From Thermoflexia bacterium (GTDB lineage: Bacteria > Chloroflexota > Anaerolineae > B4-G1 > SLSP01): a DNA stretch of 20,264 bases. Shown here one piece after another: positions 14,164-20,264 of the stretch. The notes under the pieces were generated by a model. The model searched no databases, was not told the origin of the DNA, and was given only the letters and a program-made list of their open reading frames with translations. How positions within the stretch are numbered: the stretch's first letter is position 1; each line of letters opens with the position of its first letter. Location of the stretch: the NCBI GenBank assembly GCA_030605705.1, contig JAUWHU010000404.1, positions 1 to 20,264 on the forward strand, given 5' to 3'. The translations under genes and the position numbers were made by a program.

Positions 14164-15036
14164 TTATCGGCTCGTTATCAGAGCCTCAACATTCTCCGGT
14201 GTACCGCGCCAGGGGCCGGGGTGCTCCTGTTTCAGCGTCGTGACGGCTGATGCGAAGATACACGCTTCCTCAGGCGAAGTCGCCAGGCGTTTGCCTAAGT
14301 ATGTTGAAAAGCAAGTATCTCCCCTCCCAGTGCGTCCTTTGAGAGAGCGGGAAGTAAACGGTGCTTCGTATAGGTCACCGTTGGCGAAGACGATCACTCC
14401 CGACGACTGCGTAATCACGATCTCGCGCGGTCCATACTCGCCCAGCTGATGGGCAGCCACTTGTAGATCGGTCTGCCCGGTCAAGAGCTCAGCCTCAGCC
14501 CGGTCCAGCTTCAGATAAGTCACGAGCGACAGGCCCTCCTCCATTTCGGGCCATTTGCGGAAGATCAGATTCCCATTCTGGCGGACGCGAACAAAGCCTT
14601 GGATATCCATCGCAACTGGTCCGCGCTGGGATAGCAACTTGAGCAGCGACAGGTCCACTTCGCCGCCGATGATGGGCGCGACCAGGTAGATTCGAGCAGA
14701 CAGATTTGGGATTTCTTGCGGTTGGAATGGGCCGGCAAAATCTATCAGTTTGCAGACACGCCGCTCCATGTCGTCTGAGTTATAGATATTTTCGATGCCC
14801 GAGGTCGCCGGGGCGGATGTGGCGAAGACTCGCACACCCTCATGTTTCAATTCGTCTAACAATGGGAAGTCAGCCGGATGCATTCGGGTAACGACAGCCA
14901 CGCGAATACCCAACCGGCGTAGCGCAACGCTGCCATAATAGACAGCCCCTCCAGAGGCATATTCGCCATGGCCGTCAATCACCAGCCGGTCTTTGGCAAA
15001 GTGGCCGATCATCATAATGTCTACGTTGTTGTTCAA
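14164..15036 (-). CDS. iolK: PfkB-family kinase, IolK-like (myo-inositol kinase)
   Basis: This 290-residue ribokinase-fold kinase opens with MMIGHFAKD and YASGGAVYYGSVALRRLG, and ends with the PfkB signature GRTGRGDTCFSTY (234-246) with catalytic Asp240. Stretches DIQGFVRVRQNGNLIFRKW (144-162), SSGVIVFANGDLYEAPF (211-227) and KQEHPGPWR (269-277) closely resemble, from memory, T. maritima TM0415 (IolK), a PfkB kinase in that organism's inositol cluster; archaeal relatives are myo-inositol 3-kinases. It would interconvert inositol and inositol phosphate at ATP cost. The start is a TTG at 15036 after GAGGT at 6 bases; a Met at residue 8 is an alternative. It lies 20 bases below the GDPD gene. 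Exact substrate not provable from sequence. Confidence 0.75.
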   Translation of the reverse strand: MNNNVDIMMIGHFAKDRLVIDGHGEYASGGAVYYGSVALRRLGIRVAVVTRMHPADFPLLDELKHEGVRVFATSAPATSGIENIYNSDDMERRVCKLIDFAGPFQPQEIPNLSARIYLVAPIIGGEVDLSLLKLLSQRGPVAMDIQGFVRVRQNGNLIFRKWPEMEEGLSLVTYLKLDRAEAELLTGQTDLQVAAHQLGEYGPREIVITQSSGVIVFANGDLYEAPFTSRSLKGRTGRGDTCFSTYLGKRLATSPEEACIFASAVTTLKQEHPGPWRGTPENVEALITSR

Positions 15037-15056
15037 TGTTATACCTCGTTTCGTTT

Positions 15057-15773
15057 CTAATTTTTCTGAAGCATATCCGACAACAAGTCGGGCGTGCCGG
15101 TGCAGATGCCGTCCACGTCGAGTTGCACTAGTTCATGGAGCTCAGCTGGCCGTTCTTCGTGCCATAGGAGAACACCGAGACCGTGCTGGCGGATGCCGGC
15201 GATCATGGCTGGCGTGAGCAGCTTATGCGGTGTGGGCGACACATTCTCCCAGCAGAGATGTACGTAATCCGCCTCAACCGCCAGTGCCCATGCTATAAAA
15301 TCGGCCTGCCGGTCCTCCCCACGGATGAGCACCGAGGTGAGGATCGCCGGTTCCAAAAACTTGACCTTTTGGGGGAGCCAGGGGAAGAAAGAGCCAACAA
15401 CGACCTGGTCGAGAAAGGCTGCCTCTCGTAGCGTCTTTACCACTGGTTCTGACGTGTCTTGCCCTTTCAATTCGATATAAAGCTGCGCCCGACCGCGCGC
15501 CAGCTCTATGACTTCTATCAAGGCAGGTACCTGCTCGCCCAGACCAGCGTCGAAGCGCTTGATCTGTGCCAGGGAGAGAACAGCGACCCGCCCTATACCG
15601 TCGGTGGTCCGCGACAGATCGGCGTCGTGGATGACGACCGGGTGACCGTCCTGACTGAGATGCACGTCCAACTCAAGCATTGTGGCGCCCAACTCGATTG
15701 CCCGTTCGAAAGCGCGCAGTGTGTTTTCCGGCTCGTATGCAGATGCGCCTCGATGGGCGATGTTATGAATCAC
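15057..15773 (-). CDS. Glycerophosphodiester phosphodiesterase (cytoplasmic, UgpQ-like)
   Basis: This 238-residue GDPD is canonical: AHRGASAYEPENTLRAF (6-22) with catalytic His7 and Arg8, ELDVHLSQDG (34-43) with metal ligands Glu34 and Asp36, VIHD (47-50) with the second catalytic His49, and YIELKGQD in the middle. There is no signal peptide, so it acts in the cytoplasm on imported glycerophosphodiesters, releasing an alcohol (for example inositol) and glycerol 3-phosphate. The GTG start at 15773 follows AGGTGG at 7 bases. It heads the operon GDPD-iolK-lipoprotein-GDPD-ParB-like. Being directly upstream of an inositol kinase-like gene suggests glycerophosphoinositol as substrate, but GDPDs are usually broad. 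Confidence 0.88.
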   Translation of the reverse strand: MIHNIAHRGASAYEPENTLRAFERAIELGATMLELDVHLSQDGHPVVIHDADLSRTTDGIGRVAVLSLAQIKRFDAGLGEQVPALIEVIELARGRAQLYIELKGQDTSEPVVKTLREAAFLDQVVVGSFFPWLPQKVKFLEPAILTSVLIRGEDRQADFIAWALAVEADYVHLCWENVSPTPHKLLTPAMIAGIRQHGLGVLLWHEERPAELHELVQLDVDGICTGTPDLLSDMLQKN

Positions 15774-15960
15774 TGTGCAACCACCTGCGCCCGCGAAATG
15801 TCCTTATCGTAGGGTTTTTCAAATCGATGACAAGCTCCAGGAATACTCGGTCTAAGTGCCCGCCATAAGCGCGATCGAGAATATAGCGAGTGACAGATAT
15901 CACGTCGATAGACTCACGAGCGCATGATCTGATTCAAAGATTGGCTGCCGACGGCCTCTG
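15763..15960 (-). other. Possible decayed coding remnant upstream of the GDPD gene
   Basis: One minus frame ending at a TAA (15763-15765) reads RESIDVISVTRYILDRAYGG and then HLDRVFLELVIDLKNP. It looks protein-like, with an amphipathic pattern, but is interrupted upstream by TGA (15934-15936) and lacks a start. I do not recognise it. It may be a C-terminal fragment of a lost gene, or chance. The region also must hold any promoter for the GDPD operon; I see no clear one. Confidence 0.25.
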
Positions 15961-15993
15961 CTCTCGTTCGTCACTTTTTTAATTTGTTCCACC

Positions 15994-16062
15994 ACGTAAA
16001 ATGCAAAATGCCAAACGGTTTCATAAACACCGCTTCGACAAATTGCGTTTCACGCTTTACGT
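15994..16062. repeat. Imperfect inverted repeat just downstream of the ABC ATPase gene
   Basis: ACGTAAAATGCAAAATGCC (from 15994) and, inverted, ACGTAAAGCGTGAAACGC (ending 16062) form an imperfect palindrome whose end lies 3 bases past the malK-like stop. On the minus strand the inner GCGT-GAA-ACGC hairpin comes right after the stop and could act as a weak terminator or RNA end. The motif resembles the CGTAAAACG hairpin at 17163-17209. Confidence 0.4.
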
Positions 16063-16065
16063 TTT

Positions 16066-17142
16066 TTATTCCGCCCAGAGCAGCGATTTTTCCGTCTGCG
16101 GGTCGAAGAACTGTACTTTGTGAGTGCTGAAATCCAGCGTCACATTCTGGCCCATCTTCAAGCCCAGCACAGGATCGGCCAGTACGTGGACAATCGCTTC
16201 GCCTATCTGCACGGTGACCAGGTCATCGCGGCCCAACGGCTCGACGACGTAGATCTCGCCGCCGACGCCTTCGTCGCTAATGGTTATATCTTCAGGGCGG
16301 ATACCCATGATCACGTTACCTTTACCAGCGGTTTTCTCGCCCTGCTCGGTGGGTACGATCGCGTCGAACTTCTCACGATGAGCGTGGTAGTCGCCGTTTT
16401 TGCGGGAGACCTCCACCTCCAGGAAGTTCATCGGTGGATTGCCCACGAAGCCGGCCACAAACAGGGTACGCGGCTGGTCATAAAGTTCATCCGGCGGGTC
16501 ATAGGCCTGAAGCTTGCCTTCCTTCATCACGGCAATGCGGTCGGCCATGGTCATGGCCTCCACCTGATCGTGAGTGACATAGATGGCGGTGATGCCCAAT
16601 TCTATCACCAGTCGTTTGATTTCACCGCGCATAGAAAGGCGCAAGCGAGCATCCAGGTTAGAGAGAGGTTCATCGAACAGCAACAATTGAGGTTCCTTGA
16701 CCAGCGCCCGGCCCAAAGCGACGCGCTGCTGCTGGCCACCGGAGAGCTGGGCAGGTCTGCGATCCATCAGATGTCCGATGCCCATCATATCGGCGACCCG
16801 CTGTGCTCGCTCCCGCATATCATTCTTCGGAACCTTTTTAAGTTTGAGAGGATAGCTGATGTTTTGGAAGACGTTCATGTGCGGATAGAGGGCGTAGCTC
16901 TGGAAGACCATGCCAATGTTGCGATCTTTGGGCGTCATGTAATTGACGACCTGGTTGTCGAACCAGATATTTCCCTCCGTAGGTTTATAGATTCCGGCTA
17001 CCATCAGCAGCGTGGTGGTTTTGCCGCAGCCAGAGGGCCCCAGGAAAGCCACGAACTCGCCGTCGTTGATGTCCAGGTTGATGTGGTCTGCGCCGACGAC
17101 TTTGCCCCAACGTTTGCTGAGGTTCTCAAGTTTTACTTTCAC
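16066..17142 (-). CDS. ABC transporter ATPase of the carbohydrate (MalK/UgpC/MsmK) type
   Basis: The 358-residue protein has Walker A GPSGCGKT (35-42), Q-loop Gln81 (VFQSYAL), signature LSGGQQQR (133-140), Walker B LLLFDEP (153-159), D-loop SNLDARL and H-loop His191 (YVTHDQVEAM). The C-terminal third contains TOBE-type regulatory domains, as in MalK and UgpC (NVIMGIRPEDITI). It powers import through the two permeases upstream. The start is a GTG at 17142 after AAGGAG at 6 bases. An inverted repeat separates it from the permease gene. By analogy with T. maritima InoEFGK, which binds myo-inositol phosphate, the cargo may be an inositol phosphate or glycerophosphoinositol. That rests on context only; these ATPases can also be shared among importers. 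Confidence 0.9.
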   Translation of the reverse strand: MKVKLENLSKRWGKVVGADHINLDINDGEFVAFLGPSGCGKTTTLLMVAGIYKPTEGNIWFDNQVVNYMTPKDRNIGMVFQSYALYPHMNVFQNISYPLKLKKVPKNDMRERAQRVADMMGIGHLMDRRPAQLSGGQQQRVALGRALVKEPQLLLFDEPLSNLDARLRLSMRGEIKRLVIELGITAIYVTHDQVEAMTMADRIAVMKEGKLQAYDPPDELYDQPRTLFVAGFVGNPPMNFLEVEVSRKNGDYHAHREKFDAIVPTEQGEKTAGKGNVIMGIRPEDITISDEGVGGEIYVVEPLGRDDLVTVQIGEAIVHVLADPVLGLKMGQNVTLDFSTHKVQFFDPQTEKSLLWAE

Positions 17143-17162
17143 AATTTGCTCCTTGCGTGATG

Positions 17163-17209
17163 CGTAAAACGAAATGTGTATTTCTCCTTTTTACCCATTA
17201 CGTTTTACG
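17163..17209. repeat. Inverted repeat CGTAAAACG between permease and ATPase genes
   Basis: CGTAAAACGAAATG (17163-17176) and CATTACGTTTTACG (17196-17209) pair at 13 of 14 positions around a 19-base loop. The right arm contains the permease stop codon. It could stabilise or cut the mRNA between the two genes, or be a mobile palindromic repeat. It resembles the repeat at 15994-16062. Confidence 0.55.
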
Positions 17210-18047
17210 TACCACCCTTGGCCCCTCCGGCGTAGATGCTCAACAGCAAGTCCTGGGTGAAGATGAAGAAGATGGCCACTGGGATGAGCTGAAACAGTCC
17301 CACCGCGGTGACTGCTCCCCATTGGACGGCCACCGTGTCGCCCCGGAAATTCTCCAGATAGACGGATAGAGTGGCCTGTTGTCCGGCGCCGATGGTGAAG
17401 GTTTTGGGAATCAGCCAGGCGTTCCAGCCGGAGATGAAGGCGAAGATGGCCAGCGCCGCGATGCCTGGCTTGATTGTGGGCAGGATGATCTCCCCCCAGA
17501 CCCGCAGGCGGGAGGCGCCGTCAATCATGGCTGCCCGTTCCATGTCCCAGGAGACGTTATCGAAGAAGCCTTTCATCAACCAGATACCAAATGGCAGCTC
17601 GAAGCCGATCATCACCAGGCCTACGCCTAGAACCGTGTTGTAAAGTTTGAGGGTACGCAGCACGAAGTAAATGCCGATGAGCAGCGTCACGCTGGGGAAG
17701 GCGTGCAAAATTAATGTCAGCGAGAGAAACGACTTGCGCCCAGGAAAATTCAAGCGTGACAGCGCATAGCCAGCCAACGACGAAACCACAATTACGGCGA
17801 TGGTCATCCCGATGGCAACCACAAAGGTGTTGAGGGTCACCTTCCAAATGCTGGGATACCCCCGTCCGAAGGGCGACCCTCGCAGGAAGCTCCAGTTGCT
17901 CAAGGTGAAACCGGTTGAGCGCAAGCCCTCCGTACTGATCGAAAAGGAACTGAGGATCAGCCAGAAATAGCCCACGATAACGGGCAGGACGGTGATAATC
18001 AGGAGCACATAGGGGACGGCCCTACCGAATCTTTTCCGAAGTGTCAT
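17205..18047 (-). CDS. Carbohydrate ABC transporter permease, MalG type
   Basis: The 280-residue membrane protein has about six hydrophobic segments, starting with VPYVLLIITVLPVIVGYFWL near residues 12-31. The EAA loop that docks on the ATPase is DGASRLRVWGEIILPTIKPG (about 195-215), followed by GWNAWLIPKTFTIG, both typical of MalG/UgpE-type permeases. The ATG at 18047 follows AGGGAG at 7 bases and lies 18 bases below the MalF-type gene. With that partner it forms the membrane channel for the importer. Substrate cannot be read from the permease; the inositol context is the only clue. No damage is seen. Confidence 0.9.
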   Translation of the reverse strand: MTLRKRFGRAVPYVLLIITVLPVIVGYFWLILSSFSISTEGLRSTGFTLSNWSFLRGSPFGRGYPSIWKVTLNTFVVAIGMTIAVIVVSSLAGYALSRLNFPGRKSFLSLTLILHAFPSVTLLIGIYFVLRTLKLYNTVLGVGLVMIGFELPFGIWLMKGFFDNVSWDMERAAMIDGASRLRVWGEIILPTIKPGIAALAIFAFISGWNAWLIPKTFTIGAGQQATLSVYLENFRGDTVAVQWGAVTAVGLFQLIPVAIFFIFTQDLLLSIYAGGAKGGT

Positions 18048-18065
18048 CTCGTTTCTCCCTTCGCC

Positions 18066-19082
18066 CTACAGCAGATCGATCTTGGGCTCTTCAACCAGTT
18101 CATCGAACTTGAATACGCGCATGTAGATCGAGGCCGCGATCACGCCGATGATCACCAGGATCACGGCCCAGGCTGCGCCGTAGCCCCACTGGTTGTTGCC
18201 GAAGTAGTTGGACAGCGCCCGGTGATAGGCCGTCAGCGCCCATACTTCGGTGTGGTACAGGCCCGGCCCACCGTCGGTGAGCAGCATGATCTGCTCGAAG
18301 GAGGTGAGGAGCGAGAGGGTCTGATAGGTGATCACGAACAGGATCGGCCATTTGATAGCAGGCAGGATGACGTAGCGGATAGTCTGCAAGGTTGAGGCCC
18401 CGTCCACTTTAGAGGCCATCATGTAGTCCCTGGGAATGGCTTCGATGGCCGAGGTGAAGATCACCATGCCGAAGGAGGCGCCGATCATCCCATTGACCAG
18501 GATCACGAAGGGCCAAGGCGAAGCTTGGAGCAAGTTCCCCCCTGTCCCTATTCCCAGAGGGACTAGCAATTGATTAAGGATCCCATGGGGCGCTCTCGCG
18601 GCGATCCGTTGCCACATCATAATGTAAATGACCGAAGGTGTGAGGCGGGGCAGCAGCCACAGCACACGGAAGAAGAAGCCCGTGCGGCGCTCAACATGGG
18701 TGGTAAGAAGGGCGATGATGAGCGCGCTGCTGAAATTGAACAGGGTCAGCGTGGACACCACATAGAATGCCGTATTGCCTAGGATCTTAGGGAAGAACTT
18801 GTTGTTAAAGATCTTGGCGTAGTTGTCCAAGCTCCAATTCTCCGGCAGCCACCACTGTAATGTGCCAAAGTTTGCTGCATCCAGGTCGGAAAAGCTTAGC
18901 ACTAATATAATGACCACCGGGATGAAGAAAAAGAGGGTGACCAACACAGCGGCCGGGGCCAGGAACCCGTAACTCCCAAACCTCGAACGCAGCCGGTCGC
19001 CGATAGAGGGCATCCCCCCCTTTGAATGGGTAGGGAAGAGGGGGGGTGCCCCCCCCCTCTTTAGCCTGCTTGCCAGACTCAT
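18066..19082 (-). CDS. Carbohydrate ABC transporter permease, MalF type
   Basis: The 338-residue product has about six membrane segments beginning with YGFLAPAAVLVTLFFFIP, and an EAA loop KVDGASTLQTIRYVILPAIK typical of MalF/UgpA permeases. The frame can start at the ATG at 19082, whose ATGA overlaps the stop of the binding-protein gene. However, residues 2-23 (…GGAPPLFPTHSKGG) are the translation of a G/C-run hairpin and repeat (19036-19061) and do not look like protein. A start at Met24 (ATG at 19013), after AAAGGGGGGG, gives the normal permease beginning MPSIGDRLRSRFGSYGFLAP. I keep the longer frame but regard 19013 as at least as likely. The gene precedes the MalG-type permease by 18 bases. 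Confidence 0.88.
   Translation of the reverse strand: MSLASRLKRGGAPPLFPTHSKGGMPSIGDRLRSRFGSYGFLAPAAVLVTLFFFIPVVIILVLSFSDLDAANFGTLQWWLPENWSLDNYAKIFNNKFFPKILGNTAFYVVSTLTLFNFSSALIIALLTTHVERRTGFFFRVLWLLPRLTPSVIYIMMWQRIAARAPHGILNQLLVPLGIGTGGNLLQASPWPFVILVNGMIGASFGMVIFTSAIEAIPRDYMMASKVDGASTLQTIRYVILPAIKWPILFVITYQTLSLLTSFEQIMLLTDGGPGLYHTEVWALTAYHRALSNYFGNNQWGYGAAWAVILVIIGVIAASIYMRVFKFDELVEEPKIDLL
19036..19061. repeat. G/C-run hairpin at the binding-protein/permease junction
   Basis: AAGAGGGGGGG (19036-19046) pairs perfectly with CCCCCCCTCTT (19051-19061) around a 4-base loop, an 11-bp stem. It lies 18 bases after the binding-protein stop. Such hairpins between binding-protein and permease genes often protect the upstream mRNA and lower permease expression; that role here is inferred. 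Confidence 0.6.
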
Positions 19083-20264
19083 TTTATGATTATCTCCTCG
19101 CCTAGCTCATTCTGAAGGTTCTCCACGACATGGTCAACCGCCTCCTGGGCGGTCATATCGCCCGATTGCACGGCTGCCAGGGCCTCATAGGTGATGGTGG
19201 AGTAAGGACCCCAGTTGGGATTGTTGGGTAGGAAGGTGGTGTAGTCCAACATGTAGAGCACGTCGGACAGGAAGATATCTGCCTTGTACGGCTCATAGTC
19301 GGCCTGCGACTTGAGGATACCCAGGTGGGTGCTGTTAATGGCGTGCCGCGTGTTGGCCTCGTCGGTGGTGGCCTTGGCGATCAGGGCCAGGGCCAGGTCG
19401 GGATTCTCGCACTGGGCGCTGATCAGGTACGCCAGAGGGTGCGACAGCGTTAACGGGGAACCACCCGGTGCGGCCGGATACAAACCATAACCCCAGTTAT
19501 CGAACTGGTAGCTCTGGCCACCCTTACTCGCGGTCCACTGAGAGGCCCACTCGGCCCACTGCCATGAACCCCCGGCCCAGAACACGACCTTGCTGTCGGT
19601 GACGCTGGGGTGGTAACTGCCGCCCCAATCTCCGGTCAGGAAACTGTGGGCTCCATCGCCGGTCAAGCCTCGTTCGAAGAACTGGTAGTACTTCAGGCCG
19701 GCTTCGGTGTCGAAGACCAGCTTGCCGGTCTCGGCGTCGGATGTCTCTCCACCATAAGCATAGTACAGGGCGGTGAAGTCGGTGCCATTCTTGGGTCGCA
19801 TCCAGAAGCCCATGCCCGGCTCCACGACGCCGGCCGCTACGGCCGCTTCAGCCGTATCCAGCAGATCGTCCAGGGTGAAGTTGCCGGCCTTAATTTCGTC
19901 GGCCAGACCCGCAATGCGGGCCTCATCCCAGCCGGGTACCTGCGCTAGTAGCGTCTTGTCCCAGTAAATCGGTCGTGACTCGATGTCCTGGGGGATGCCC
20001 CAGCGCTCGCCCAAGAATGTGACAGACCCCCATATTCCGTCAATCACATTGGCGAACTCGGGGTAGTCCCCAAGCATTTCGTCCAGCGGGATGATGCGGC
20101 CGGCAGTTGCCTCGGTGCCGATGAACTCGTGGCCAGTCAACAGGATGTCTGGCGCTTTCTCGTCCTCGTAGGCCAGCGCGAACTCCTGCATGATGTCGCC
20201 GAAGTCGGTGTTATCCTGGATGGTCTTGATCACTACCCTCCGGGTGTCGCCGGCAGCTTCTAGA
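19079..20264 (-). CDS. Extracellular solute-binding protein of a carbohydrate ABC importer (5' end beyond window)
   Basis: The frame is open to the window edge at 20264, giving 394 residues without the N terminus, so the signal peptide is not visible. The content fits family 1 extracellular solute-binding proteins: APDILLTGHEFIGTEATAGR and IIPLDEML near the visible start, WGIPQDIESRPIYWDKTLLA, DLLDTAEAAVAAG, VVFWAGGSWQWAEWASQW, and the C-terminal PYSTITYEALAAVQSGDMTAQEAVDHVVENL. It captures the sugar-like ligand outside the membrane and passes it to the two permeases encoded next; the stop overlaps the MalF-type start by 4 bases. The substrate is unknown; inositol phosphate (as for T. maritima InoE), inositol or a glycerophosphodiester are the contextual candidates. 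Confidence 0.88.
   Translation of the reverse strand, partial: LEAAGDTRRVVIKTIQDNTDFGDIMQEFALAYEDEKAPDILLTGHEFIGTEATAGRIIPLDEMLGDYPEFANVIDGIWGSVTFLGERWGIPQDIESRPIYWDKTLLAQVPGWDEARIAGLADEIKAGNFTLDDLLDTAEAAVAAGVVEPGMGFWMRPKNGTDFTALYYAYGGETSDAETGKLVFDTEAGLKYYQFFERGLTGDGAHSFLTGDWGGSYHPSVTDSKVVFWAGGSWQWAEWASQWTASKGGQSYQFDNWGYGLYPAAPGGSPLTLSHPLAYLISAQCENPDLALALIAKATTDEANTRHAINSTHLGILKSQADYEPYKADIFLSDVLYMLDYTTFLPNNPNWGPYSTITYEALAAVQSGDMTAQEAVDHVVENLQNELGEEIIIK

Noticed and set aside
16120..17160. Plus-strand frame of 346 codons opposite the ABC ATPase
   Set aside because: Antisense of a gene with every ABC motif in place; the translation is His/Ala/Asp-rich shadow sequence.
1..20264. CRISPR arrays, tRNA or rRNA genes, transposases
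   Set aside because: Reading both strands, I saw no regularly spaced repeats, no cloverleaf-like tRNA and no transposase motif; the repeats present are isolated palindromes.

Overview
The window suggests a free-living heterotrophic bacterium, most likely of the phylum Chloroflexota (Anaerolineae-like). This placement is an inference from gene families and from the TGTCATTCCGA...GAATCCCT hairpin repeat lying beside a small GIY-YIG nuclease remnant; no phylogenetic marker is present. Every convincing gene is on the minus strand, so the window reads from high to low coordinates. It is an inositol / inositol-phosphate utilisation locus of the Thermotoga maritima type (IolG-IolM-IolN-IolO), not the Bacillus IolBCDE type.

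Region A (about 20264 to 16066) is a carbohydrate ABC importer: a solute-binding protein cut by the window edge, two permeases and a MalK-type ATPase.

Region B (15773 to 10295) is a tight operon: a canonical glycerophosphodiester phosphodiesterase (GDPD), a PfkB kinase closely resembling T. maritima TM0415 (IolK, inositol kinase), an unrecognised lipoprotein, a second divergent GDPD, a ParB-like protein, and an alpha/beta hydrolase-like domain in the same frame as the ParB-like gene but separated from it by one amber codon. The hydrolase has Gly where the nucleophile Ser should be.

Region C (about 10290 to 9600) has no intact gene: a GIY-YIG endonuclease pseudogene and a long hairpin repeat.

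Region D (9591 to 1) is the catabolic operon: a LacI-type regulator behind a good sigma-70 promoter with a perfect palindrome at the presumed start site, then iolG, iolM, iolN, iolO, uxaE, an SDR of the B. subtilis UxuB type, and at the edge the first 132 codons of a LarA-like nickel-dependent 2-hydroxyacid racemase/epimerase. Gene debris lies between these genes: a joined iolO/iolM-like remnant, an internally deleted HAD phosphatase and a methyltransferase fragment.

Proposed flow (pathway from T. maritima; its operation here is inferred): imported inositol phosphate or glycerophosphoinositol is processed by GDPD and the kinase/phosphatase steps; myo-inositol -> scyllo-inosose (IolG) -> 3-dehydro-scyllo-inosose (IolM) -> 5-keto-L-gluconate (IolN) -> D-tagaturonate (IolO) -> D-fructuronate (UxaE) -> D-mannonate (UxuB). 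No mannonate dehydratase is seen; the LarA-like enzyme might instead epimerise D-mannonate to D-gluconate.
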